24,104 nt of DNA from Planctomycetaceae bacterium. Its GTDB lineage: Bacteria; Planctomycetota; Planctomycetia; Pirellulales; Thermoguttaceae. Numbering within the stretch: position 1 is the stretch's first letter; each line of letters opens with the position of its first letter. The position numbers and the translations under genes were made by a program. Location: assembly GCA_009776995.1 (NCBI GenBank), contig WRMR01000014.1, forward strand, positions 1 to 24,104. Direction: 5' to 3'. The notes under the pieces were generated by a model. The model saw only the letters and a list, made by a program, of their open reading frames with translations, had not been told where the DNA came from and made no database searches. Shown piece after piece: positions 14,361 through 23,296 of the stretch.

Positions 14361-15950
14361 CTAATATGTGATATACGTACTGAGTGCAATTGTGGTTTGC
14401 GATTTCCCGTTATACATGCCGTCAATACCGGTTGGAGTACCGTTCGTGTTGACTTTGCAGACACCGGACCAGTCCCAGCGGGCTTCGGGGCGAATGACCA
14501 GGCAGTTGTAGGGTTTCCAGTTCAAGCCGACAGTGACTTGTGAATAATCGGAACCATCAGTAAGCTGCGTGGTAGTACGGTTGTCAACCGTTCTGATGGG
14601 ATAATCCCGGTAAATCCGTCCGGAATTGACATCCCGGAACCACTCGCCGCGAATTCCGAACGTCAGTTTTTCGGTGAGTTGATAAAATGCATAACCACTC
14701 ACGGAATACCAATGTCCGTTGACAAATTGCGGAATGTAATCAATGGACTCATAAGCGGCATACTTTTCATATCCCAAGTCATGCTGTGCGACAAGTTTGA
14801 GACGTGGAGTCAACTGGTGCGAAAGGACCATGCTGTAGTGGGAACGAATAGCGTCTTTGGTCGAATTACCCGTCCCGCCGAATTTATCTGTGACGGTTTC
14901 ATTGCCGGAAGCGGCGACCCATGAGAACTCCGTTCGTCTGTCCCAACTGTTCCACCGGAACCCTGCCAGGTAGGACAGTTTTCCGTTGGGGTCTTCCCAA
15001 GTGTCCCAACCGCGAGTGACACCGAAAATTCCGGTCAACCGGTGCGTCAGCCGTTGTGAAAACAGGATTCCCGTGTGCGTCATCGGCTGGCCGTACATCA
15101 TAGTGTAGGAATGGGAGTAGAAGAAGTTCTGCGGTGACATGACCGACTCATAACCCATAATCGAGTAAAAGTGGCCGGCTTTGATATTCAAACCGCAATG
15201 AACCGGGATATACATTTCGGCATACAACTGCGGCATGGCCAAACCGAATCGTGAGGCGGTTCCTCCCGCGCGCGGGCCATCGTTGCTGTTCCATTGTGAT
15301 GGCAGGGCGGACGGGTCTTCCGAAGAGAGTCCCGAAGCATAAGTCGTGTGTGTTTCCAAACCGATGGCACTTGTCCAGAGGTAATCGGAGCCGTACAGCA
15401 GGTCAACCCGCCCACCAACATCCCAGGAGCAACCCGAATTCGCCACGCTGCGTCCCATAGAAAGATAGATCTGGTTGAGCTGGTATTCGTTGGAACGGTC
15501 GTTAAACTTCAGCGGACCGTTCGTTCTTGAGCGTGGTTTGTCGGTATTATAGGTGAAACCCTGATCCAACCAGCCGGTGACAAACCACTGGCCGCAGGTC
15601 AGCCCGGGACAATACGAAGGCTCGCAAAGCTGATAGGAGTATGACGGTTGATAACCAAAATCATATTGGTCGCCATGGAACCCGGAGTAAGTCCCCTGGC
15701 CGTTGAGTTGGTGCGGATATGCGGATTCCGCTTCCGCCAGAGGATCCACAACCTGATAGTTCGTATTCGTATAGATGGTCTGGGGTTGCTGAGGAACGTA
15801 TTGATCCTCTGCCTGCCCGGTCATGCCATACGTTGTGGCCACGTTACTGGAAGCGTGGTGTGTGGGTCCCTGTTGGGCAACGACAACCGATGTCATCAAA
15901 AGACATCCGGCCATCATGCTCAACAAAACTCTGTTTTTACTTGCTCGCAT
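14361..15950 (-). CDS. Outer-membrane beta-barrel porin-like protein (BBP2-like)
   Basis: The product is 529 residues from the ATG at 15950, which has an excellent AGGAG 7-nt spacing; the open frame extends 37 codons further but would bury the signal peptide. MRASKNRVLLSMMAGCLLMTSVVVAQQ is a signal peptide. Residues about 30-110 are Tyr/Gln/Pro-rich, with a Cys cluster (CEPSYCPGLTCGQW). The remainder is rich in alternating aromatic/polar strands typical of a barrel, with segments such as HFYSIMGYESVMSPQNFFYS and MTHTGILFSQRLTHRLTGIFG that recall the BBP2 (OmpL-like) porin family. The chain ends STYITY, with a terminal aromatic residue as in substrates of the Bam machinery. Transport specificity cannot be inferred. 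Its upstream side is the long AT-rich gap shared with the giant surface-protein gene. Confidence 0.85.
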   Translation of the reverse strand: MRASKNRVLLSMMAGCLLMTSVVVAQQGPTHHASSNVATTYGMTGQAEDQYVPQQPQTIYTNTNYQVVDPLAEAESAYPHQLNGQGTYSGFHGDQYDFGYQPSYSYQLCEPSYCPGLTCGQWFVTGWLDQGFTYNTDKPRSRTNGPLKFNDRSNEYQLNQIYLSMGRSVANSGCSWDVGGRVDLLYGSDYLWTSAIGLETHTTYASGLSSEDPSALPSQWNSNDGPRAGGTASRFGLAMPQLYAEMYIPVHCGLNIKAGHFYSIMGYESVMSPQNFFYSHSYTMMYGQPMTHTGILFSQRLTHRLTGIFGVTRGWDTWEDPNGKLSYLAGFRWNSWDRRTEFSWVAASGNETVTDKFGGTGNSTKDAIRSHYSMVLSHQLTPRLKLVAQHDLGYEKYAAYESIDYIPQFVNGHWYSVSGYAFYQLTEKLTFGIRGEWFRDVNSGRIYRDYPIRTVDNRTTTQLTDGSDYSQVTVGLNWKPYNCLVIRPEARWDWSGVCKVNTNGTPTGIDGMYNGKSQTTIALSTYITY

Positions 15951-16138
15951 TGAATTCTCCTCGCACGGAATCTTCCGTAGCATGTCCCCCAAGAAACATT
16001 TGAGTTTGAAATTGCTCCAGAAAACCAATTCCCTGGCGCGTTCTCCTGCTTTTGACTTCATCGCTTGAATTGATTTCCGGAGTCAGCAACACCTTTGCAT
16101 TGTGTTGTGTGACTACCGATTCGATATTTTTGTTCCCG

Positions 16139-16196
16139 TTTCGTGCGTCACTTTCCCAATAACCCGCAAAAACACGGAAAACATGAAATCACGAAA
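16139..16196. repeat. 58-bp degenerate repeat with TTTCGTG/CACGAAA ends
   Basis: TTTCGTG (16139-16145) and CACGAAA (16190-16196) are perfect inverted ends. The interior has CGCAAAAACACGGAAAAC and ATGAAATCACGAAA, words shared with the 8783 copy. Confidence 0.45.
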
Positions 16197-16530
16197 AAAG
16201 AATCGACTCGCTTTCATTGAACTAAATACTATTTTTGCAAACACTGTTATCATTTGTGTAATCTACGTATTTTAATATCGTGCCGTTGTTATAAACGATA
16301 TGACTGTATGAATTGCGAATTGTTTATTTTTCATTTCAGCCAAGTGACGATAGCAAAAGATGATGATGTTTTGGCAACGGCGTATGGAGATTTGAGCTAA
16401 AATACAAACAATAACGCAATATAGATAAAATGTGTTATTTAAGTGTTTCAGAGCGATTCGGTATTGTGTCAGTCAAGGCAATCGTTAAAATTGACATATG
16501 CGATTAATTCGCAAGAATCCTTACTTTTCC

Positions 16531-16554
16531 AGTGAAATTCAGGAACTTTTCACT
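16531..16554. repeat. Small hairpin (7-bp stem, 10-nt loop)
   Basis: AGTGAAA (16531-16537) pairs with TTTCACT (16548-16554). Six nt further, GACCAT (16561-16566) and ATGGTC (16575-16580) form a second dyad. They lie upstream of the predicted promoter, so they are candidates for protein-binding sites or the end of an unannotated transcript. Confidence 0.4.
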
Positions 16555-16740
16555 TGTTAGGACCATATCATTCAATGGTCTATTGGCTCAAGGCTTTTCC
16601 CAAGACTTATAAGCGTCAAAATGCTTTTTGTTGATATTTAACGCCGCTTTCAAAATATTTAATCATTAGAATTGTTATTTTCTTAATTCACAAAAATAAC
16701 AAGAAAAATCAAAATACATAATTTTTTTCTAACTATAATG

Positions 16741-16769
16741 TTGACCTTGCTTGCCCAGGTGATTAATAT
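16741..16769 (+). promoter_or_regulatory. Putative sigma-70-type promoter for the giant surface gene
   Basis: TTGACC (16741-16746) and TAATAT (16764-16769) are separated by exactly 17 nt in AT-rich DNA. Transcription from here would give a leader of about 180 nt before the ATG at 16955. Confidence 0.45.
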
Positions 16770-16954
16770 CAGTTTAATTATATAATTTTTTTAAATTACC
16801 TTTTCTTCCGATTTGACGCAGATTCTTTTTTGCCTCAAGACGAGGACCATTGGTACTTTTCAATACCAGCTATCGATAAGCGACAACCTCCAACAACTTC
16901 AGTCAATTCCGTGCAGAACCGGATCGTGTGGCTCTTTTCAGGAAAGTGATTCTC

Positions 16955-19900
16955 ATGAGTATTATGAAAACAATCTTCAACTTTGGAAACAACAGGAACT
17001 CAAGGAAAACGCATTCATCGGTCATGCGATTTCGACCGCAAATGGAACCCTTGGAAGACCGGCATCTTCTGGCCGTGGCAAGTTTGGCCACCGTGGAGGG
17101 GACGCTTTCACCAACGGACAGCTTTACGTCATTGAATTTGCAGGTTGAATCCGAAAAAGCAGCGTTCCTGGGTATCCAGATCACGTCCGGCAGTTTCGAC
17201 CCTGCTGTGGTCAAAGTTATCGATACGAACACCAACACAGCAGTGACAGGGAAAGTCATTTACGATACTTCATCTTCAAGCCTTCTTCTGGTTCAACTGA
17301 AGTCCGGTGATTACACGATTGAGGTTCGCGGTGATCACACGACCTACGGTGATTTCCAGTGCGATGTTTTTATGCCCGGCGACATCAATGGCGCAGGCGT
17401 TGTTTCTTCGAGTGATTATGCCATTGCCAATGCGGCGTTTCAATTGAGCATGGGGACATTGAATGCCTTTACGATTGCGGCGCTTGAAAAACAGGGAATT
17501 ACGCTTAGTGTTATTCAAGAACACGTTGGGAAATTTGATATTGACGGTGACGGGAAAGTTTCCGTATTTGAAATGGAAGCCATCGGCGTCAACAGTACGG
17601 TCGGAACGGTGGACGTCAGCATTGTCACCATGGCGGACCGTCCCGTGATTGACGCGAAATTGCTGGAAAGTGCATCCGCCACGGGCAATATCACGTCCAA
17701 TCCCACCATCACCGGAACCGTGAGCAACCCGGGACTCATCACAGCGTTTCAGGCCAGTTTTGATGGTGCCAGTTGGACAAATATCACACTCAACAGTGCC
17801 GGGGCGTTTACGATTACCGCCGACATGATGAAAGACATGTCCGGGAGCCCTGTTGCTAACAATGGAGACATTACCAGTGGAAGTTATGTTCTCCAGTTCA
17901 AGGCGATTGACCGATTCGGCGAACAGACTGTCGATTTGAATTGCGTTGTCATTGCGGAGAGTAATCAACCACTGGCTGGCAACAAAACCGACTATGCCAC
18001 CGGAGAAAAAACGCCGTTATCCGGTTCGCTGACCTCTCTGGTTTCACACGATTATGCGGGCTACGTGAGTGCCGGAGGCACGTTCACTTTCGTTGCACAA
18101 AATAATATCACGTTGCCCAGTGGGGCAACGCTGGCCGTTCAAGCCAACGGGAGTTTCACCTACACGCCAGGCAACGCTTTCATCGGTTTGAATGACGGCC
18201 AAACGGCGGAAGACACATTCACCTATACCGTCAGGGACATATTTGGGAATACCGCCACTGGGACCATCAAAATCACGATCAATGGCGTCAATGATGCCCC
18301 GGTTGCGGTGGATATTACCGATTCAACAAATCAGGACACCGTCAAAACGATTGACGCCATCAATATGGCATCCGACCCGGACAACGCTTTGTCCGAATTG
18401 ACCATTTCCGCAGTCACCCAGCCAAGCAAGGGCGAAGCGAAAATCGTTGACAACAAGCTGGTCTTTGACCCGAAAGACGCTTTCAAGCATCTCCCGCAAG
18501 GTGCCAGTGAAACCGTGACCTTCACCTACACGATTCACGACCCCGGTGGCCTGGCTTCGACCAAAACGGTCACGATGACCGTCACCGGCTTGAACGACGC
18601 GCCGGTTGCCGTCAATGACACGGCGGCATTCGGTGCAAAAGACGATGCCGGGTTGATTGATGTCCTGGCCAATGATCTTGCCATGGATGATGGTTCGACC
18701 GTCGTTCTGGTGGAAATTGTCAGTGGGCCGGCCAAAGGCCTTGCAACCATCGAGAACGGTCAGATCAAATTTGACCCCAACGATCAGTTCAACAACTTGA
18801 AACAAGGGGAAACAGAAACGGTCACTCTCACGTACAGAGCGGCAAACAATCTTGACGCCACCAAAACAAGCACGGCCACAGTCACCATCACCGTCACGGG
18901 TGTCAATGACCCGCCGGAAATTTCCGGGCCTTACAATGCTTCGTCCATTACGAAAAACGGCACCCTTGAGATTGACCTGGCCGATCTGCTGGATTTGGCT
19001 TCAGATGTCAACGGCGACACCTTGACCATTTCCAAAGTCGAGTCCGCCACACCGGGCGTCAGCGTCAAAATCGAAAACGGCAAGGTGATTTACAATCCCG
19101 ACTCAACATTCGATTATCTTTCGGCCACAAGCACCCCGGCAACGGACACGTTCACGTTTTGGGTCAGCGACGGTTTTGCCGAAACAGCCGGTACGGTTAA
19201 CGTCACGATCACCGGTTTCGACACACCGTTGACCATCAATAACCAGACGCTCAGCGTCACCAGCAGCGGCACGGGCAATGCCACTTGTACGGTCCTGTTG
19301 GCAAGCGTGGGACACAGTGAGAATTTGAAATTTGAAATCGAAGGCGTCGTGGGTGGTGGTCCCGGCGGAACGATTCCGAACTTTGTCATCAACGAGCAAA
19401 CCGGTGTGATCTCGGTTGCCAGAAGCAGCTTGCCTGAAACGACGGGTGCCGGGCAAGAGTACACCTTCACAGTCCGGGTGACCAATCTGAACGACGACAC
19501 AGACACAGTGGCCGCAACGATCAAGATTCAAGTCGTCACAAAAGCCCCGCCGGTCGTGCCAAGTACGCCCCTGAAGTTGACGACCTCGGAAGACGCAACG
19601 TCCGCCGTGACAGGCACAATTACCGGTGTCACCAACGACGGCGATTTTGCCTTTGAAACGACACTTGTTGCCACGTCGTTCAAAATTGACGGCACAACCT
19701 ACACCATTCCCACCGGATTTACTGCATCGGTCAACGCGAACACGGGTGTTGTCTCGTTTAACCCGAACGGCAAATTCACTCTCATCCCGGAAGGCAAGAG
19801 TGGCATTCTGATTCTCGAATACACGGTCAAGGATGCGGCAACCGGTGTTTCGGCAACCGGCACGATTGAAGTGACCATCACCGGGGTCAACAGCCAGCCG

Positions 19901-22900
19901 TTTTCCACGGGGCCGATTCCGGAACAGACAACCAATCAAAACACGAATTTGACGTTTAACGTGAGGCCGTTTTTTGAAGACCCGGATGTTGGCGACACAT
20001 TGCAGGTCAAGGCCGGTTCCGCGTCGGTCACCGGCGGCGGTTCCGTTTCCATTAATAACCAGGGGAACATCGTTTTCAATCCGGGGAACGACTTCAAGCA
20101 TCTTCCCCAAGATGCCACTGCAACAGTGACCATTACCTTCGTGATCGAAGACAGCGGAGGGTTGACCGTGAATGGAACTTACACGGTAACCGTCACCGGT
20201 CTGAACGACGCGCCGGTTGCGACTGATTATACGGCACCGGATGTCAACAAGAATGCGCAAACCGGTTCCATTGCGGCCAACAGCATTGCCTCCGACCCTG
20301 ACGACGGGGAAACGTCAACGCTTGAATTCTGCTGGATCGGACGGGGTACTGAGAGTTTTGACGTGGCACGCGGGCAAACCGTGACCTTTGCCAACGGCGA
20401 CAAGGTCACCATCGGTTCCAACGGCAGGACACTCATCTTCATCCCCGGACCTGCGTATGCGGATAATGGCAAAGGCACGGACGTCACAGCCAGTTTCCAA
20501 TACCGGGTCAAGGATACTCCGCCCACAGGTACCGACAGTCTGGTGTCAAACACGGCAACGATTTCCGTTTTGGTCAAAGGTCTCAATGATCCGCCGACGA
20601 TTAAGCAGCAAATGGACGATTTTGCCGAAGTCATGGGGACGGTCAAAACTTTCAATTTGAGTGATTATTTCAATGGACAGAACCTGACCTTCAGTCTTTC
20701 CGGGACGATAAACGATCCGTCGCAAATGCTTGAAGTTTCCATCAATGGTTCTACTTTGACGATCAGGTTTTTGAGCAATTATAACTCCACCAACAACCGC
20801 GAGCCGGTTCAAATATCGATCATAGCGACCAATGACGAAGGTGTTTCCTCGGCACCTTTGACTTTCAAGGCGGCCACCATTCCGCAAACCACACTCGAAG
20901 TGGTTGCTTTGCCTGTTCCCAAGAGTGAATCCGGTTCGAGCACGTCCGCCAACCATGATTCGATTCCTTCAACGCCACAGGACTTCACTGTCAGCATCGG
21001 CGATGAATACTATCTTGAAATCTGGGTCAGTGATACTCTGTACCTGACGGAAGGATTAAACGATTACGCAACAGGGATTTTGAATTCGACCATATCGCTG
21101 ACCTATAACCCCAGTGCTGTGGAAATTGTTGCCGTGGAATTGGCCACCTTCGGTTACCCCTACACGGCTGATACTTCCACGCCCGGCTTGGTCTCCAGTG
21201 TGGGAGGAATGCTCTTTGCTAATGGGACCGGGGTCAACGGAGACAGCTTCAGGATGGTTCGTATTCTTGTGAAAGCGGTCGGGGAAGGAGACCCCAATTT
21301 CCAATTCGTCCGTGAAGATAAACCGGATGTGTTTTATTTCTCGCGAAACAGCAAGTCCAATACGGATGGTGCGGATATTTGGATTGATCAGATTGTCACC
21401 GTGACTCCCTCCATCACCCACACATCCGGGGCACCGCTTCTGGCGGAAGAAACACCGGAGATGATTGTGTCAGGCGGAGTTTATCCGCGTGTCGTGACAA
21501 CCCCGACGAACATTTCCAACAACGGAAACGTCGCGAGTATTCCCGAAAATGCCGACTGGATTCACGAATGGCAGACGCACTGGGTCGAACTCTGGATCAA
21601 AGCCTCGGAGGTTGCCTATTTCCTCAGTGGAACCTGTGATCTGAATTATAACGCCGATTACTTCACCGCCGTGGAAGTGGAACTCAGCCCGGCATTCAGC
21701 GGCAACTCAAAGCCTGTCATCAACGACTCTCTTGGAATGGTGACGGGAATCGGCGGTGACGCCACGCGTCTGGTCACCGGGGATGGATATATTTTGCTCG
21801 GACGTGTCAAATTCCAATCGATCGGGGACGATAATGTTTCCTTCAGCGAGGCATGGTATGCCCATGATCTGGGGATTTCACTGGAGAATGTGAAAGTGAC
21901 GACCTCCGCCCAGGAAGTGCTTTCTTATGCCGGAAAATCCCCGCGCACGGAATTGTGGGCTGTTCCCTACGACACGACGGATAACGGGTTAATCATGGCC
22001 AACGATTTTACACAATTCATTCGTGCCTTTATCCAGTCCGGCGAGACGGACTCTTATATCGTGTCGATGTTTGATTTTAACAAGGATGGAATCGTTGACG
22101 CTAAAGACATGACCTATTTTGCCAGGGTTTTTGCGGATGGGATCACGCGAGACTCCGGCCTGCCGGTACCATTCCCGCAATCGTTCACCCAACGTTATGT
22201 CGGCAAGACGCTTGACGCCGACAGTGCCGCCAACGTCAACAAGATCATTGACGCGGCCAACAAAGCCTGGCAGACGGCTCTGGGACTCGAAAGGCCGGTT
22301 GAGATTCAAATCGTCGTCCAGGATTTCGGAGTGGGTAACAACGAATTGGCCACCGCGAGAATCACGGCGGTCGATGCGCAAGGACTTCCGCTCAAAGGAA
22401 CCATCGTCCTCGACAGCACGGCGGCCGGCATGGGCTGGTATTCGCAGATTACCGAACCGGTGGCCAACGGGCGTTACGATCTCTTCACGGTCTTGTTGCA
22501 CGAAATGGGACACATTTACGGTTTCAACACGAGCTATGACGCCTTCAACGCCGTGGTGGGCGAGTATGTCAGTCAACTGGATGCTTCCATGTTGCATGCA
22601 GTGGATTCGTCCGATCTGATGTATGCAACCCTGGCGACCGGAGTGAGAAAGTATATCTCCGAATTTGACATGGCGATCATCACCAGTGCCTACGAGGCGG
22701 CGCAAGCCAATCCTTCATTCGGTTTCCATGATTCCGTGGCGGCACTCACGGCCAACGAATCGTTGACGCCTGATCAAACGGCCTTTGTCGCACAGGAAAA
22801 CGGCAGTCTGGTCACAACGCTGAACCTTCCGGTTGCGGATTCGCCCAAACAAATGATCGACATGGATACGGCCTTGCGGTTGCACGCCATGGGACTCGCC

Positions 22901-23089
22901 GTGGCTTTGCCGATCACCATGCAGCAACGTGAAGAAAGTCGCATTTCGTTTACCGTCGAGCAGATTTATAATGACGAGGGTTCGCTCTTCGATCTGTCCG
23001 ACGATGACCTGGTGACGCTTCATTTACCACAGGATGCCGATGAGTCGGAATGGGCACTGATCGGCCTGACGATGGATTTGGATGTCTGA
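16955..23089 (+). CDS. Giant modular surface protein: LEPR-XLL motif, cadherin-like repeats, cohesin-like and dockerin modules, metalloprotease-like domain
   Basis: The product is 2044 residues; the ATG at 16955 has AGGAAAG 8 nt upstream, better than the GTG at 16928. MEPLEDRHLLAV (30-41) is the planctomycete N-terminal motif. An EF-hand/dockerin-like pair follows (GDINGAGVVSSSDY near 142; FDIDGDGKVSVFEME near 194). Residues about 340-1310 hold roughly nine cadherin/VCBS-type repeats of about 100 residues, most ending GVNDAPVAV or GLNDPP. Two cohesin-like beta-sandwich modules (about 1315-1490 and 1505-1655) precede a second dockerin pair (DTTDNGLIMANDF, FDFNKDGIVDAKDM; about 1670-1725). The last part (about 1745-1920) has HEMGHIYGFNT and SSDLMY, a metalloprotease-like site in which the third canonical His is Thr. 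No C-terminal anchor is seen. A calcium-stabilised adhesin or matrix protein is the likely role. Confidence 0.85.
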   Translation: MSIMKTIFNFGNNRNSRKTHSSVMRFRPQMEPLEDRHLLAVASLATVEGTLSPTDSFTSLNLQVESEKAAFLGIQITSGSFDPAVVKVIDTNTNTAVTGKVIYDTSSSSLLLVQLKSGDYTIEVRGDHTTYGDFQCDVFMPGDINGAGVVSSSDYAIANAAFQLSMGTLNAFTIAALEKQGITLSVIQEHVGKFDIDGDGKVSVFEMEAIGVNSTVGTVDVSIVTMADRPVIDAKLLESASATGNITSNPTITGTVSNPGLITAFQASFDGASWTNITLNSAGAFTITADMMKDMSGSPVANNGDITSGSYVLQFKAIDRFGEQTVDLNCVVIAESNQPLAGNKTDYATGEKTPLSGSLTSLVSHDYAGYVSAGGTFTFVAQNNITLPSGATLAVQANGSFTYTPGNAFIGLNDGQTAEDTFTYTVRDIFGNTATGTIKITINGVNDAPVAVDITDSTNQDTVKTIDAINMASDPDNALSELTISAVTQPSKGEAKIVDNKLVFDPKDAFKHLPQGASETVTFTYTIHDPGGLASTKTVTMTVTGLNDAPVAVNDTAAFGAKDDAGLIDVLANDLAMDDGSTVVLVEIVSGPAKGLATIENGQIKFDPNDQFNNLKQGETETVTLTYRAANNLDATKTSTATVTITVTGVNDPPEISGPYNASSITKNGTLEIDLADLLDLASDVNGDTLTISKVESATPGVSVKIENGKVIYNPDSTFDYLSATSTPATDTFTFWVSDGFAETAGTVNVTITGFDTPLTINNQTLSVTSSGTGNATCTVLLASVGHSENLKFEIEGVVGGGPGGTIPNFVINEQTGVISVARSSLPETTGAGQEYTFTVRVTNLNDDTDTVAATIKIQVVTKAPPVVPSTPLKLTTSEDATSAVTGTITGVTNDGDFAFETTLVATSFKIDGTTYTIPTGFTASVNANTGVVSFNPNGKFTLIPEGKSGILILEYTVKDAATGVSATGTIEVTITGVNSQPFSTGPIPEQTTNQNTNLTFNVRPFFEDPDVGDTLQVKAGSASVTGGGSVSINNQGNIVFNPGNDFKHLPQDATATVTITFVIEDSGGLTVNGTYTVTVTGLNDAPVATDYTAPDVNKNAQTGSIAANSIASDPDDGETSTLEFCWIGRGTESFDVARGQTVTFANGDKVTIGSNGRTLIFIPGPAYADNGKGTDVTASFQYRVKDTPPTGTDSLVSNTATISVLVKGLNDPPTIKQQMDDFAEVMGTVKTFNLSDYFNGQNLTFSLSGTINDPSQMLEVSINGSTLTIRFLSNYNSTNNREPVQISIIATNDEGVSSAPLTFKAATIPQTTLEVVALPVPKSESGSSTSANHDSIPSTPQDFTVSIGDEYYLEIWVSDTLYLTEGLNDYATGILNSTISLTYNPSAVEIVAVELATFGYPYTADTSTPGLVSSVGGMLFANGTGVNGDSFRMVRILVKAVGEGDPNFQFVREDKPDVFYFSRNSKSNTDGADIWIDQIVTVTPSITHTSGAPLLAEETPEMIVSGGVYPRVVTTPTNISNNGNVASIPENADWIHEWQTHWVELWIKASEVAYFLSGTCDLNYNADYFTAVEVELSPAFSGNSKPVINDSLGMVTGIGGDATRLVTGDGYILLGRVKFQSIGDDNVSFSEAWYAHDLGISLENVKVTTSAQEVLSYAGKSPRTELWAVPYDTTDNGLIMANDFTQFIRAFIQSGETDSYIVSMFDFNKDGIVDAKDMTYFARVFADGITRDSGLPVPFPQSFTQRYVGKTLDADSAANVNKIIDAANKAWQTALGLERPVEIQIVVQDFGVGNNELATARITAVDAQGLPLKGTIVLDSTAAGMGWYSQITEPVANGRYDLFTVLLHEMGHIYGFNTSYDAFNAVVGEYVSQLDASMLHAVDSSDLMYATLATGVRKYISEFDMAIITSAYEAAQANPSFGFHDSVAALTANESLTPDQTAFVAQENGSLVTTLNLPVADSPKQMIDMDTALRLHAMGLAVALPITMQQREESRISFTVEQIYNDEGSLFDLSDDDLVTLHLPQDADESEWALIGLTMDLDV

Positions 23090-23095
23090 TTTTGA

Positions 23096-23138
23096 CAGTT
23101 CGGCAGGGTGATGCCCACACGAGTCGCCCTGCCGACTG
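23096..23138 (+). terminator. GC-rich hairpin after the giant gene
   Basis: CGGCAGGG (23101-23108) pairs perfectly with CCCTGCCG (23127-23134), with extra pairing from flanking CAGT/ACTG. It begins 7 nt after the TGA at 23087-23089. The T-tract is weak (TTGATTACC), so it may act as an RNA 3'-end stabiliser or a weak terminator. Confidence 0.55.
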
Positions 23139-23296
23139 TTGATTACCATTATTGAAATCAACAATGTTTTCCTCCGGAAATTGTTTTCAGGCAGTTGTGA
23201 CTAAAATTTGAATCAAACATGACCGGAACAAGCAGGGTGGCCATCTGTTGATAGAGCATAGAAATTTACATTTCCCCATTTTTCGAGGACATTCCC

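Larger units (their letters stand above)
15951..16954. other. AT-rich intergenic region, about 1 kb, between divergent surface genes
   Basis: No convincing gene is present. It holds one member of the degenerate repeat family (16139-16196), a hairpin with arms AGTGAAA and TTTCACT (16531-16554), a dyad GACCAT/ATGGTC (16561-16580) and a promoter-like sequence (16741-16769). From about 16200 to 16800 the DNA is clearly more AT-rich than the flanking genes. Most of it lies upstream of two envelope-protein genes, so it may carry regulatory sites for both. Confidence 0.6.

Noticed and set aside
19103..20260. 385-codon open frame on the minus strand inside the giant gene
   Set aside because: It is antisense to cadherin-like repeats. 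The Arg/Gly/Cys-rich product is typical of a shadow frame over repetitive Thr/Val/Asp coding DNA.
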